The position numbers were made by a program, and so were the translations under genes. Below are positions 8,821-18,713 of a stretch of DNA of 64,000 bases, in pieces. The notes under the pieces are model-generated. The model was not told where the DNA came from. It saw only the letters and a list, made by a program, of their open reading frames with translations, and did not search any database. Source of the DNA: an uncultured Eubacteriales bacterium (GTDB lineage: Bacteria; Bacillota; Clostridia; Christensenellales; Borkfalkiaceae); NCBI GenBank assembly GCA_958421945.1, contig CATZMZ010000004.1:62001-126000 (forward strand). Reading direction: 5' to 3'. Positions within the stretch are counted from its first letter, which is position 1; each line of letters begins with the position of its first letter.

Positions 8821-9238
8821 TTTCGCAATCTCCCGTCGGGATAATTTCGACGATAACCGTGCGAAGCTTGTCGGAATTGCGCAGTTTTTTGTCGAAAAAC
8901 CCTAATATAGTATACCACGAAAGAATAAAAATTAAACTTAACAAAAGTATCCAAATCTCTTTTTTTATAACGAACAGACCCAAAAGAGTTGCCGCGCCGA
9001 TTAAAAGAAGCGGCACTAAAAACACGAGCAGCGCACCCAAAAGCTTACCACCGCCGCTGTTTTCGACGATCACGTCATCGCCGGACTTCGCGCCGACGGC
9101 GTTGTGCGCACGAAGGGTCGTGAACTGCGCGTTGCCCGAAAAAAGACACAAGCCGCACTTGGCGCACTCTTCCTTTTTGTCTATCCTGACGGTGGCGTAC
9201 TTCCCCTCCGTCTTAACGACTTTGCCCGCCTCTCGCAT
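8786..9238 (-). CDS. RseC/MucC-family membrane protein (SoxR-reducing type)
   Basis: A 150-residue protein of the RseC family. It starts with a small soluble domain holding four cysteines, including ECAKCGLCLFSG near residues 23-34, then two transmembrane helices around residues 68-115 and a short charged tail. Relatives are linked to SoxR reduction and to Rnf-type electron transfer complexes; neither rnf nor soxR is in this window. The ATG overlaps the hisS stop (TAATG) and the 3' end overlaps trx by 35 bases, so it sits in a hisS-rseC-trx message. Function beyond a redox role cannot be assigned. Confidence 0.8.
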   Translation of the reverse strand: MREAGKVVKTEGKYATVRIDKKEECAKCGLCLFSGNAQFTTLRAHNAVGAKSGDDVIVENSGGGKLLGALLVFLVPLLLIGAATLLGLFVIKKEIWILLLSLIFILSWYTILGFFDKKLRNSDKLRTVIVEIIPTGDCENDNDNEQERIL

Positions 9239-10491
9239 TATCGCTTACCGAAAAAAGCGGGAACGTCGTCTGCGGCAAGTTCCGTTTCCTTGCCGTCGGA
9301 CATTCTTTTAAGCTTGATAACGCCTTTTGCCAACTCGTCCGAGCCGATAATGCCCACGTATTCCGCGCCGAGCTTGTCGGCGTACTTAAACTGCGCTTTA
9401 ATTCCGCGCCCCATAAGGTCGGTTTCGGCAACCACGCCCGCTTGCCTGAGTTTTGCGGTCAGCGCGAACGCCTTTTCCGCCGCCTGCTCGCCCATAGGCG
9501 CGATATACAGTTTAACGGGAAATTCTCGGGGAATTTCCACGCCGCTGTTTTCAAGCAGCAGAAGCAATCTTTCTATCCCCGCGGCAAAACCGATGCCGGG
9601 AACGTCTCCGCCGCCGAATTCCGAAATAAGCTTATCGTACCTGCCGCCGCCGCACACCGTACCCTGCGCGCCGATATTTTCCGAAACGAATTCGAAAACC
9701 GTTCTCGTGTAATAATCCAGACCGCGGACGATATTCGGGTCGAGCTTAAAATTCACGCCGGAAGCGGAAAGAAGGTTTTGCACCCTTATAAAATGCGCTC
9801 TGCAATCATCGCAGAGATAATCGGTGATTTTGGGCGCGCCCGCGGTAATTTTTTTACATTCGGGGTTTTTGCAGTCGAGAATACGAAGCGGGTTTTTGTC
9901 GAACCTGTCCTTGCATAAGTCGCAAAGCGAATCGTAGTTATCACGTAAATACGCCTTTAACGCATTGTGATATTCCGCGCGACAATTTTTACAGCCGATG
10001 CTGTTAAGATAAAGCGTAATATTTTTCACGCCGAGCGCGTCGAGAAAGGCTTTTGCGAGAAGAATAACCTCCGCGTCGGTTTCGGGAGAAGCCGCGCCTA
10101 AAATTTCCACGCCGAACTGATGAAATTCGCGCAGTCTGCCCGCTTGCGGACGTTCGTACCTGAAACATTGCGTAATATAATACAGCTTAACGGGCAGCGC
10201 CATAGACTGCATACCGTTTTCCACGAACGCGCGCGCAACACCCGCCGTGCCTTCCGGTTTAAGCGTAATGCTTCGATTGCCCTTATCGTTAAAGGTATAC
10301 ATTTCCTTATTAACGATATCCGTGGTTTCGCCCACGCCGCGGAGAAAAACCTCGGTGTGTTCGAATGTAGGAGTCCTTATTTCCTTAACGTTAAATTTTG
10401 CCGCGACCTCGCGCGCGGTTTTTTCCACGAATTGCCACTTATACGATTCCTGCGGCAAAACGTCCTTAGTACCTTTAGGGATATTAACCAT
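9238..10491 (-). CDS. hisS: Histidyl-tRNA synthetase
   Basis: HisRS charges tRNA-His with histidine in two ATP-dependent steps. The 417-residue product has class II motif 2 (FRYERPQAGRLREFHQFG), the histidine-specific motif GLDYYTRTVFEF, motif 3 (GIGFAAGIERLL) and the C-terminal anticodon-binding domain. The insertion domain carries cysteine pairs (GCKNCR, CDLC, CKNPEC, CDDC) common in Gram-positive HisRS. Length is normal. It is followed with a one-base overlap by rseC and lies 16 bases after hslU. The ATG has only a moderate GAGG upstream. Confidence 0.97.
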   Translation of the reverse strand: MVNIPKGTKDVLPQESYKWQFVEKTAREVAAKFNVKEIRTPTFEHTEVFLRGVGETTDIVNKEMYTFNDKGNRSITLKPEGTAGVARAFVENGMQSMALPVKLYYITQCFRYERPQAGRLREFHQFGVEILGAASPETDAEVILLAKAFLDALGVKNITLYLNSIGCKNCRAEYHNALKAYLRDNYDSLCDLCKDRFDKNPLRILDCKNPECKKITAGAPKITDYLCDDCRAHFIRVQNLLSASGVNFKLDPNIVRGLDYYTRTVFEFVSENIGAQGTVCGGGRYDKLISEFGGGDVPGIGFAAGIERLLLLLENSGVEIPREFPVKLYIAPMGEQAAEKAFALTAKLRQAGVVAETDLMGRGIKAQFKYADKLGAEYVGIIGSDELAKGVIKLKRMSDGKETELAADDVPAFFGKR

Positions 10492-10507
10492 TTAACCCAT
10501 CGCCTCG

Positions 10508-11815
10508 TTATAAAATATATTTCTTTAAGTCCTTGCTCTTGTTTTCCGCGCCGAGCTTTTCCTGCACGAACTTTTTGTCGATAACGACTTCCCTTTGCAC
10601 CGAGCCGTCCGCCTCGAACGAAACGTCTTCGAGCAGCTCTTCCATAACGGTATGCAACCGTCTTGCGCCTATATCCTCGCTCGTAACGTTCATATCCTCG
10701 GCAAGGCTTGCAATCTCGTTAATGGCGTCCTCGGTAAATTTAAGGTCTACGCCGTCCACCTTTAACAGCGTTGCGTACTGAACGGTAATCGCGTTGCGCG
10801 GGGTGGTAAGAATTTTAACGAAATCTTCCCTCGTAAGACTGTTAAGCTCGACGAGAATCGGAAAACGCCCTTGAAGTTCGGGGATTAAATCGGACACCTT
10901 GGAAACGTGGAACGCGCCCGCCGCGATAAAAAGTATATAGTCCGTTTTAATCGCGCCGTACTTCGTCATTACGGTAGAACCTTCCACGATGGGCAGTATA
11001 TCGCGCTGAACGCCCTCTCTCGATACGTCGTGTCCCGACGCGCCCGAGCTTTTCGCGGCGATTTTATCTATTTCGTCGATAAAGATAATGCCTTCCTGTT
11101 CGGCGCGACGAATAGCCTCTTCGTTCACGGCGTCGTTATCGATAAGCTTATCCGCTTCCTCGTTGAGCATCATTGCCCTCGCTTCTTTTACGGAAAGCTT
11201 GCGTTTTTTCCGCTTTTTAGGCAGAATATCGCCGAAAATGTTGCCTATGCTTATTTCCGCGCCGCCGGGGGTAAGCTCCATGGGCTTCGGGATATCCACA
11301 ACGTCGATTTCGATAATTTCGTTATCGTAATATCCCTTTTTCAACCCCTCCGCGATGTTCTGTTCGAAAATAGCGTCGGGGGTTTCGCCTTTGTCGGCTT
11401 TCCTTGCCACGGCGATTATTTTAACAAGTTTCGCGTCGACCGCCGCCCCCGCTTTTTCGGTAACCGTTTTGAATTTTTCTTCCTTAACGAGTCTGACGGC
11501 ACATTCCGCCAAATCGCGAATCATAGACTCCACGTCCCTGCCGACGTAGCCGACTTCGGTATATTTTGTGGCTTCCACCTTAATAAACGGCGCACCGACG
11601 AGCTTCGCGAGACGTCTTGCGATTTCCGTTTTGCCCACACCCGTAGGTCCTTTCATAATAATATTTTTGGGCGTAATTTCGTCCATTTCCGACGGGGTAA
11701 GTCTGCTTCTTCTGTAACGGTTACGCAGTGCGACCGCGACGGCTTTCTTCGCCTCGTCCTGACCGATAATATATTTATTCAGTTCTTCGACAATTTGTTT
11801 AGGGCTTAAATTCAT
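10508..11815 (-). CDS. hslU: HslU (ClpY) AAA+ unfoldase
   Basis: HslU is the hexameric ATPase that unfolds substrates for the HslV peptidase in the cytoplasm. The 435-residue product shows Walker A (GPTGVGKTEIARRLAKL), Walker B (IIFIDEIDKIA), the intermediate I-domain between them, sensor regions, and a C-terminus ending KKYIL, consistent with the tail that docks into HslV. AAAGGAG precedes the ATG. It lies 31 bases after hslV, giving the common trmFO-hslV-hslU order of Firmicutes; the xerC and codY genes that often flank this block are absent here. Confidence 0.97.
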   Translation of the reverse strand: MNLSPKQIVEELNKYIIGQDEAKKAVAVALRNRYRRSRLTPSEMDEITPKNIIMKGPTGVGKTEIARRLAKLVGAPFIKVEATKYTEVGYVGRDVESMIRDLAECAVRLVKEEKFKTVTEKAGAAVDAKLVKIIAVARKADKGETPDAIFEQNIAEGLKKGYYDNEIIEIDVVDIPKPMELTPGGAEISIGNIFGDILPKKRKKRKLSVKEARAMMLNEEADKLIDNDAVNEEAIRRAEQEGIIFIDEIDKIAAKSSGASGHDVSREGVQRDILPIVEGSTVMTKYGAIKTDYILFIAAGAFHVSKVSDLIPELQGRFPILVELNSLTREDFVKILTTPRNAITVQYATLLKVDGVDLKFTEDAINEIASLAEDMNVTSEDIGARRLHTVMEELLEDVSFEADGSVQREVVIDKKFVQEKLGAENKSKDLKKYIL

Positions 11816-11846
11816 AATAATCTCCTTTTAACGTATCGCAGCGAAT

Positions 11847-12380
11847 TTAAAGAGTTTCGCAGGTAATGTGAGAGTTGGTGAAAACGCAGATTTCGCTTGC
11901 GATTTTAAGAGCTTTTCTCGCGATTTCTTCCGCCTCGTAAGAGGTTTCCTGCGATAAAGCCCTTGCGGCGGCAAGCGCGTAATTTCCGCCTGAACCGATA
12001 GCGCAAACGCCGTCCTCGGGTTCGATTACCTCGCCCGTGCCGGACACGATAAGCAATGTATCTTTATCCGCGGTAATCATCATCGCTTCTAACTTTCTTA
12101 CTTTATCGTTGCGCCAAAGTTCGGCAAGTTCCACCGCGCTGCGCATTAAGTTGCCCGAATATTTGTTAAGCATTTCCTCGAATCGTTCCGACAGCGTAAA
12201 CGCGTCCGCGACAGATCCTGCAAACCCGAAAATCACCTTTCCGCCGAAAATGCGGCGAACCTTAACCGCGTTGTTTTTAAAAATCACCGATTGCGACATG
12301 GTAACCTGTCCGTCGCCCGCGATTGCCGTGCGTCCGTTCTTTTTAACCGCACAAATGGTCGTACCCATAAATTCCGTCAT
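11847..12380 (-). CDS. hslV: HslV (ClpQ) peptidase subunit
   Basis: HslV is a proteasome-beta-like peptidase that uses an N-terminal threonine as nucleophile after removal of a short leader. The reading gives MTEFMG then TTICAVKKNGRTAIAGDGQ, so Thr7 is the predicted nucleophile and six residues would be removed. GGAGG lies seven bases before ATG 12380; the inner ATG at 12368 would leave a two-residue leader but is too far from that site. The catalytic lysine equivalent is in NNAVKVRR and the GSGGNYA loop is present. The gene's ribosome binding site lies inside the end of trmFO, so translation is probably coupled. Confidence 0.95.
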   Translation of the reverse strand: MTEFMGTTICAVKKNGRTAIAGDGQVTMSQSVIFKNNAVKVRRIFGGKVIFGFAGSVADAFTLSERFEEMLNKYSGNLMRSAVELAELWRNDKVRKLEAMMITADKDTLLIVSGTGEVIEPEDGVCAIGSGGNYALAAARALSQETSYEAEEIARKALKIASEICVFTNSHITCETL

Positions 12381-12382
12381 AA

Positions 12383-13690
12383 TTATACCTCCGTAAGCGT
12401 TTTGAATTTTTGCGTTTCGGCAAGACTTCTTTCCGCCTGCAAACGCTTTTTTTCTTTTTTATCGCGAATTAACGCGTCAAGCGGCGGAATAATGCCGAAG
12501 TTGGCGTTCATCGGCTGAAAATCTTTATTTTCCGTCGTAATATACTTGGCAAGCGCGCCCGAAACGGTCTTTTCGGAAATTAAAACCTCGGGCTTCGCGT
12601 TTAACTTTCTCTCTGCATAAATCGCCGCCATAAGCCCGCTCATCGCGCTCTCGACGTAACCCTCAACCCCCGTTATCTGCCCCGCGAGAAAAAGTTTGGG
12701 GTACTTTTTAAACGAGTAATCGGGGTTAAGGCACGCGGGCGCGTTCACGAACGTGTTTCTGTGCATAACGCCGTATCTTAAATATTCCGCATTTTTCAGC
12801 GCGGGAATTATCGAAAATACACGCTTCTGCTCTCCCCATTTAAGGTTGGTCTGAAAACCGACGAGGTTATACATAGTCCCGTTTTCGTCCTCGCGCCGAA
12901 GCTGTAAGCACGCGTAAGGCCACTTGCCCGTAACAGGGTCTTTAAGCCCCACGGGTTTTAACGGTCCGTAACGCAGCGTATCCTTTCCGCGCGCAGCCAT
13001 AATTTCCACGGGCATGCACCCCTCGAAAATTTCCGACTTCTCAAACTCGTGCAGATCGGCGCGTTCGGCGGCGAGAAGCTCGGTTATAAACCGCTCGTAT
13101 TCGTCTTTATTCATAGGGCAATTAACGTGGTCGCCGTTACCTTTGCCGTATCTGTCGCCGATAAAGGAACAAGTTTTATCGACGCTGTCGTAAGACACGA
13201 CGGGCGCGGAAGCGTCGTAAAAATGAAGCTCCCCGCCGGACAGTTCGCATATTCTGTCGGCAAGCGTGCCTTGCGTAAGCGGTCCGGTCGCGATTATCGT
13301 ATACTCGTCCGCGTCAAAAGAGGTAACCTCTTCCGAAATAACCGTTATGTTTTCGTTTTTGCGGATTCTTTCGGTAACGGTTTTTGCAAACTCTTCGCGG
13401 TCCACTGCAAGCGCGCCGCCTGCGGGAACGCTCGTTTCGTCCGCCGCCGCGATTATTTCCGAACCTAAAATACGCATTTCTTGCTTTAATAAGCCCGCCG
13501 CGTTGCCGTAAACGTCGTTGGATTTAAGAGAGTTGGAACAAACCAGCTCCGCAAAATTTTCCGACTTGTGCGCGGGCGAAAAGGCTTTGGGCTTAACGTC
13601 GTACAGCTCTACCTTAACGCCGCGCTTTGCAAGCGTCAACGCCGCCTCCGAACCGGCAAGACCCGCACCTATTACCTTAACTTTTTGCAT
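12383..13690 (-). CDS. trmFO: TrmFO, folate/FAD-dependent tRNA (uracil-54) methyltransferase
   Basis: TrmFO forms 5-methyluridine at position 54 of tRNA using methylene-tetrahydrofolate and FAD. The product (about 435 residues) has the FAD-binding motif VIGAGLAGSEAAL at its N-terminus, CSNSLKS with the conserved cysteine, GALAVDREEF, GFQTNLKWGEQ and LFLAGQITGVEGYVES. I start at ATG 13690 (MQKVKVIGAGLAG), which matches family starts; a further ATG at 13702 is possible. Either start lies inside the last codons of topA. The order dprA-topA-trmFO-hslV-hslU is classic for Firmicutes. Confidence 0.95.
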   Translation of the reverse strand: MQKVKVIGAGLAGSEAALTLAKRGVKVELYDVKPKAFSPAHKSENFAELVCSNSLKSNDVYGNAAGLLKQEMRILGSEIIAAADETSVPAGGALAVDREEFAKTVTERIRKNENITVISEEVTSFDADEYTIIATGPLTQGTLADRICELSGGELHFYDASAPVVSYDSVDKTCSFIGDRYGKGNGDHVNCPMNKDEYERFITELLAAERADLHEFEKSEIFEGCMPVEIMAARGKDTLRYGPLKPVGLKDPVTGKWPYACLQLRREDENGTMYNLVGFQTNLKWGEQKRVFSIIPALKNAEYLRYGVMHRNTFVNAPACLNPDYSFKKYPKLFLAGQITGVEGYVESAMSGLMAAIYAERKLNAKPEVLISEKTVSGALAKYITTENKDFQPMNANFGIIPPLDALIRDKKEKKRLQAERSLAETQKFKTLTEV

Positions 13691-15860
13691 TTTTGTTATC
13701 ATCTTCCGTATATTTGCACGACTTTGACGAGCATTTGACCTTTCCGTTCACGGAAACGAGATACGCGCCGCATTCGGGGCATTTTTTACCCGTGGGCATA
13801 TCCCAGCTCATAAACTTACAATCGGGATAAGCGGAACAGCCGTAAAATATTTTGCCCTTTTTGCTTGTCATTTTCTTGGTGGGCTTGCCGCATTCGGGGC
13901 AAACTCCTTCAAAATTATCGTCGGAAAGGCTTATCGTCTGCTTGCACTTGGGATAGTTGGAACAGGCGAGAAACTTCCCGTAAGGTCCTTCCCTTTCAAC
14001 CATAATACTGCCGCATTTAGGGCAAATTTTATCCGTGGGAATGGCAATCTTTTCGTTCATCGGCTTAATGTTTTTACATTCGGGATAGTTAGAACAAGCG
14101 TAATAGTTGCCGTATTTGCCGCTTTTCATAATCATCGGCGCGCCGCATTTTTCGCATTTCACGTCGGAAATCCGCGATTGTTCCAGCTGTTTTTCGAAAG
14201 GCTTGTAAAATTCCGCGATAAGCTCGTGCCAGTCCTTGCCGTTCGCGCCGACGTCGTCCAGCTCGTCCTCCATTTTGGCGGTAAAGCCGACGTTCATGAT
14301 ATCGGGGAAATATTTAACGAGAAAATCTATCAGCTTATAACTTATGTCGTTGGGAACGAGGTATTTTTTCTCTTTTCTCACGTATTCGCGTTTTTGGGCG
14401 GTAAGCTTCGCCATAATCGTGGCGTAGGTGGAAGGTCTGCCGATGCCCTTGTCTTCCATGTTCTTAATCAACGTCGCTTCGGTGTAACGCACGGGCGGCT
14501 TCGTGAATTTTTGTTCTTTAACGAGGTTAATAAGCGAAAGAGCTTCGTTTTCGGAAAGCTCGGGTAAAAGCGCGTTGCCGTTCTCCTCGTCCTCTTCTTT
14601 CTTGGTGTCGTCGTAAACGACGGTGTATCCCTTGAAAATAAGCGTTCTGCCGCTCGTTTTAAGTCCGTAATCCGCGGCTTTAACGTCCACCGCCACGGCG
14701 TCGTATTTAGCCTCCGACATTTGCGAAGCAATAAACCGTTCGTAAATAAGCTTATACAATCTGTACTGATTTTTATCGAGAAAATCCTTAACGCTTTCGG
14801 GCGTGCGCTTTACGTCTATGGGTCTTATCGCCTCGTGCGCGTCCTGCGCGTCCTTTTTGGAACGGTAAATATTAGGCTTTGCGGGCGCGTAAGCTTCGCC
14901 GTAGTTTTCCTTTATAAACGCGAGCGCGGCGGCTTGCGCGTCAGCGGAAATTCTCACCGAGTCCGTTCTCATATACGTGATAAGCGCAACGTTTCCGTTA
15001 GGCGTTTCGACGCCCTCGTAAAGGCGTTGGGCAAGCTGCATAACCTGCGGCGCGGTGATGTTAAGTCGAATCGAGCCGTCCTGTTGAAGGGTACTCGTGA
15101 TATACGGCGCGGGCGCGTGCGATTTAACTACCGATTTTTTAACGCTTGCTACCTTGAAATCGGCGGCTTTAAGCTCGTTTTCGACCTGTTCCGCCTCCGC
15201 CGCGTTTGACGGCTTATACTTTTTGCCGTTTTTCTCTACGAGAAGAACCTTAAACGCCTGCTTGTTTTCAGGACGAACCTCCGCTTTTAAGTTCCAGTAT
15301 TCCTGCGGAACGAACGCCGCGATTTCGCGCTCTCTGTCCACGACCATTTTAAGCGCGACCGACTGAACTCTGCCCGCCGAAAGGTTTTCGTTCAGCCTGC
15401 AACTTGCCGCGGGCGAAACGCTGTAACCCACGATTCTGTCGAGAACGCGCCGAGCTTGTTGGGCGTTTACCAGATTCATATCGATGCTTCTCGGGTTGGC
15501 GAGCGCGTTTTTAACCGCTTTTTCGGAAATTTCGTTGAATTCTATCCTGTGCGCGTCCTCGTCTTTAAGTCCCAGAACTTCTTTCAAGTGCCACGAAATG
15601 GCTTCTCCCTCTCTGTCCGGGTCGGTCGCGAGATAGATTTTATCCGCTTTCGCGGCGTCGTCTTTAAGTCTTTTAATATCCGCCTTTTTATCGGGCGAAA
15701 TCTCATAAAAAGGTTCGAAACCCTTATCTATTTTTATGCCCATTCTGTTGACGGGCAGGTCGCGGACGTGTCCTTTAGACGCGTCAACCTTATATCCGCC
15801 TTTAAGAAATTTCTCAATGGTTTTCGCCTTGTGGGGCGACTCCACAATGATTAACTGCAT
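13677..15860 (-). CDS. topA: DNA topoisomerase I
   Basis: TopA relaxes negative supercoils by single-strand passage. The 727-residue protein starts with the Toprim segment LIIVESPHKAKTIEKFL, has DPDREGEAISWH, and the active-site tyrosine in TYMRTDSVRIS. The C-terminus carries four zinc-ribbon-like repeats starting CEKCGAP, CPKCGSI, CPECGKP and CPECGAY, a number in the usual range for this family. Its ATG is directly adjacent to the dprA stop and its GGAGG site lies in the last dprA codons, so translation is coupled. Confidence 0.98.
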   Translation of the reverse strand: MQLIIVESPHKAKTIEKFLKGGYKVDASKGHVRDLPVNRMGIKIDKGFEPFYEISPDKKADIKRLKDDAAKADKIYLATDPDREGEAISWHLKEVLGLKDEDAHRIEFNEISEKAVKNALANPRSIDMNLVNAQQARRVLDRIVGYSVSPAASCRLNENLSAGRVQSVALKMVVDREREIAAFVPQEYWNLKAEVRPENKQAFKVLLVEKNGKKYKPSNAAEAEQVENELKAADFKVASVKKSVVKSHAPAPYITSTLQQDGSIRLNITAPQVMQLAQRLYEGVETPNGNVALITYMRTDSVRISADAQAAALAFIKENYGEAYAPAKPNIYRSKKDAQDAHEAIRPIDVKRTPESVKDFLDKNQYRLYKLIYERFIASQMSEAKYDAVAVDVKAADYGLKTSGRTLIFKGYTVVYDDTKKEEDEENGNALLPELSENEALSLINLVKEQKFTKPPVRYTEATLIKNMEDKGIGRPSTYATIMAKLTAQKREYVRKEKKYLVPNDISYKLIDFLVKYFPDIMNVGFTAKMEDELDDVGANGKDWHELIAEFYKPFEKQLEQSRISDVKCEKCGAPMIMKSGKYGNYYACSNYPECKNIKPMNEKIAIPTDKICPKCGSIMVEREGPYGKFLACSNYPKCKQTISLSDDNFEGVCPECGKPTKKMTSKKGKIFYGCSAYPDCKFMSWDMPTGKKCPECGAYLVSVNGKVKCSSKSCKYTEDDNKNAKS

Positions 15861-16955
15861 TTATACCTCCGTGTCCATTCCTAAAAGTCCGTAAACGTTA
15901 AAGCCGCATTTACAAACTATTCCTTTTATTTCCAAAACGGCGAGAACGGTTTGAATTTCATACGTTTCCCGTCCGACAGCTTCGCTGATTTTTTCTATAT
16001 GCCGCTCTCCGTCTTTCAATGCGGCGATAACCGCTTTTTCATCGGCGTTAAGCGGAATTTTAGTCTCTTTTTTCTTAATTCCGTAATAATCGAGAACGTC
16101 CCGCTCGGAATCGCACAGCATCGCGCCGCGCTTAATCAAATCGTTACAACCCTCGCCCGTTTCCACACCCACGCCGTACGGCACGGCGAACAAATCGCGA
16201 CCGAATTCCTCGGCGTACTCGGCGGTGTAAAGCGTTCCGCTTTTCTTTCTGCCGCTGACGATTAAAACGCCTTTGGACAGCCCCGCGATAATCCTGTTCC
16301 TTATCGGGAACATAAATCTGTCGGGCTTCATCTCCGGCGGAAATTCCGCAACGGCAAGCCCCTTTTCGGCAACCTTATCGAGTAACCCAGAATTCGCCGC
16401 GGGATAAACGTGGTCGAACCCACCCGCGATAACGGAAATCACCCTTCCGCCCGCGGTGAGCGCGCCGTCTATAACCGCGGAATCGACGCCCTCCGCAATG
16501 CCCGTAACCATAGTTAAGCCGTGCCGGCAAAAGGTTTCGGAAAACCGCTTTGCAAGGCTTACCGAAACGGGTAAACTTTTCCGACTGCCAACCATCGCGA
16601 AATTGTCCGAGGACAGCAGCTTTAAGTCGCCTTTGCAATAAAGCGCGAACGGCGGCAGCGCAATCGTTTTTAGCGAGTCGGGATAGTCGTCCGAAACGCA
16701 GGTAACGACGGAAACGCCTTTGCGTTCTAACCCGTCCGTTAAAAACCGCATATACGTTTCGTTCATCGAGGCTTTAACCGTATTAAACGCGTTTTCGCCG
16801 ATAAGCGCGATGACGTTATCCTTATTCGCTTCGAGTCGGGCTTTAACGTCCGCGTCGCCCGCCACGAGCGAGTAAATCTCGCGTTTGTGTTTATATTCGA
16901 GACCGATAAACGAATCGAGCCAAATAATCTTTAATTCTTCTTTCGTGTATTTCAT
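15861..16955 (-). CDS. dprA: DNA-processing protein DprA (Smf)
   Basis: DprA protects incoming single-stranded DNA and loads RecA during natural transformation. The 364-residue product has the Rossmann-like core with VGSRKSLPVSVSLAKRF, SGIAEGVD-like TGIAEGVDSAVIDGAL, VIAGGFDHVYPAAN and FPIRNRIIAGLS. The last 60 residues look like the winged-helix domain (ISEAVGRETYEIQTVLAVLE). It lies five bases after comM; both are competence-type genes but are widely kept in non-competent bacteria, so transformation cannot be inferred from them alone. Confidence 0.95.
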   Translation of the reverse strand: MKYTKEELKIIWLDSFIGLEYKHKREIYSLVAGDADVKARLEANKDNVIALIGENAFNTVKASMNETYMRFLTDGLERKGVSVVTCVSDDYPDSLKTIALPPFALYCKGDLKLLSSDNFAMVGSRKSLPVSVSLAKRFSETFCRHGLTMVTGIAEGVDSAVIDGALTAGGRVISVIAGGFDHVYPAANSGLLDKVAEKGLAVAEFPPEMKPDRFMFPIRNRIIAGLSKGVLIVSGRKKSGTLYTAEYAEEFGRDLFAVPYGVGVETGEGCNDLIKRGAMLCDSERDVLDYYGIKKKETKIPLNADEKAVIAALKDGERHIEKISEAVGRETYEIQTVLAVLEIKGIVCKCGFNVYGLLGMDTEV

Positions 16956-16960
16956 TTTGC

Positions 16961-18469
16961 TTAATGCCGATACCCTATTGCTTCTAAAATATGCTTTGGC
17001 GCGATGTCGACCGAAAGGGACATATCCGCAATGGTGCGCGCAACCTTGATTATGCGGCTTCTCGCGCGCGGCGAAAGATGCAGATTGTCGTAAGCAGCTT
17101 TAAGAATCCCCTCGCATTCGGGCGATAAAACGCAGTATTTTGCGATTTCGCGCTCTCCCATATCGGCGTTTGTTTTAATATCGTCATTTTCAAAGCGTTT
17201 GCGCTGAATTTTCCGCGTGCGGTTTACCCTTTCGCGAACCTGCGCGCTCGTTTCGCCGCATTCCGACGAAGAAAGCTCTGTATACTTAACCTCGTCCACC
17301 TGAACCTGAATATCTATTCTGTCGAGAAGCGGACCGGAAATTTTCGCTTTATATTTGGCGATTTGCGACGGCGAACATACGCACGTTTTCGTTTCCGAGC
17401 CGTAATTGCCGCACGGACAGGGATTCATACTGCCGCAAAGAATAAAGTTCGCAGGATATTTCACCGCCCCCGCCGCACGTGAAACGGTTATGAATCCGTC
17501 CTCTAACGGTTGACGCAACGCCTCTAACGTAGAACGCGAATATTCGGGCATTTCGTCGAGAAACAGCACGCCGTTATGCGCAAGACTGATTTCGCCCGGC
17601 TTAACCTTGTTCCCTCCGCCCGTCAGCGAAACGGTGCTTGCGGTGTGATGCGGACTGCGAAACGGTCGCTTGGTAACGATTCCGTCCGAATCGGACAACA
17701 CCCCCGCCACCGAGTGAATTTTGGTAGTTTCAAGCGCCTCGTCGAACGTCATATCGGGCATAATCGTCGGAATACATTTGGCAAGCATTGACTTGCCCGT
17801 CCCCGGCGCGCCCACGAACATTACGTTATGACCGCCGGATACGGCTATTTCCAAAGCGCGTTTAGCGGTTTTCTGCCCTTTAACGAGCGAAAGGTCCGCG
17901 CCGTAAGCTTCCACGGAATTGCTTGCCGCGTAGCTACGGCTTTCGACTTTTTCAAGCGGAGCAAGCCCCGACAAATGATCGATAACCTCTTTTAAGCTTT
18001 TCGCCGCGTAAACCTCCGTCCCCGCAACGAACGACGCTTCCGCACGGTTGTCGTAAGGGATAATAAACTTGGTAAAGCCCTTTTCCTTTGCGGAAATAAG
18101 AATGGGCAACACGCCGTTGATTCTGCGTAACCCGCCGTCGAGCGACAGCTCGCCCAAAAACACAGCCCCGTCGCCGTCGTCGATAAGCTGCCCCGTCGCG
18201 ACGAGAAGCCCGAGCGCAAGCGGCAAATCGAAAACCGAACCTTCTTTTTTAACGTTTGCCGGGGCGAAGTTCGCGGTGATTTTTCTTGCGGGGACAGCCC
18301 TTCCGCTGTTTTTAACCGCCGCGCGAACCCTGTCCCGCGATTCTTTAACGGCTGTATCGGCAAGCCCCACCACGTCGAAGGCGGGCAAGCCGTTAGACGA
18401 ATCCACTTCAACCACGACGGGTATGCCGCTTAATCCGTTCAAAGCGTAGCTTCTTATCTTAGCAATCAT
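16961..18469 (-). CDS. comM: ComM/YifB-type AAA+ helicase (Mg-chelatase-like)
   Basis: ComM is a hexameric helicase that promotes branch migration when foreign DNA is integrated. The 502-residue product has the N-terminal Lon-like ribosomal S5 fold domain (about 1-165, including GLPAFDVVGLADTAVKES), Walker A (GAPGTGKSMLAKCIP), Walker B (VLFLDEMPEY), an arginine-finger region and the C-terminal Mg-chelatase domain ending LEAIGYRH. Cysteine cluster CGSMNPCPCGNYG is typical. Length matches the family. Probably first gene of the comM-dprA-topA-trmFO-hslVU message. Confidence 0.95.
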   Translation of the reverse strand: MIAKIRSYALNGLSGIPVVVEVDSSNGLPAFDVVGLADTAVKESRDRVRAAVKNSGRAVPARKITANFAPANVKKEGSVFDLPLALGLLVATGQLIDDGDGAVFLGELSLDGGLRRINGVLPILISAKEKGFTKFIIPYDNRAEASFVAGTEVYAAKSLKEVIDHLSGLAPLEKVESRSYAASNSVEAYGADLSLVKGQKTAKRALEIAVSGGHNVMFVGAPGTGKSMLAKCIPTIMPDMTFDEALETTKIHSVAGVLSDSDGIVTKRPFRSPHHTASTVSLTGGGNKVKPGEISLAHNGVLFLDEMPEYSRSTLEALRQPLEDGFITVSRAAGAVKYPANFILCGSMNPCPCGNYGSETKTCVCSPSQIAKYKAKISGPLLDRIDIQVQVDEVKYTELSSSECGETSAQVRERVNRTRKIQRKRFENDDIKTNADMGEREIAKYCVLSPECEGILKAAYDNLHLSPRARSRIIKVARTIADMSLSVDIAPKHILEAIGYRH

Positions 18470-18655
18470 ATTTATCCTTTGCGCGGCGAACGTCGTGCCG
18501 TCGAACGCGTTTTCGCCGTGGTTTCCGGTTATTCCCGCGCCCGAACGCGTTTTGCGTCGCGGCTGTTTCTATCGTGTTTAAGCGCGCTTTGCGTTACCGA
18601 TTTAATCGCCGAATATCGCCGCCGTAAAAGGCGGAAAAAACGAAAATCCGTAAAC

Positions 18656-18684
18656 ATTATATATGCGCAAGTTCCGACAAATAA
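18656..18684 (-). promoter_or_regulatory. Possible promoter upstream of comM
   Basis: On the minus strand a perfect TATAAT (18656-18661) lies 17 bases after a poor TTATTT. It is the best candidate in the 18470-18788 gap, giving a leader of about 180 bases with a CCGCC/GGCGG stem. I see no gene in this gap. Confidence 0.35.
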
Positions 18685-18713
18685 CAGTTTAACATATTTG
18701 TTTCAAAATGTAA

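Noticed and set aside
10907..11809. 300-codon plus-strand frame opposite hslU
   Set aside because: Phe/His/Arg-rich antisense translation of a highly conserved gene; no start signal. High GC at third positions keeps antisense frames open in this genome.
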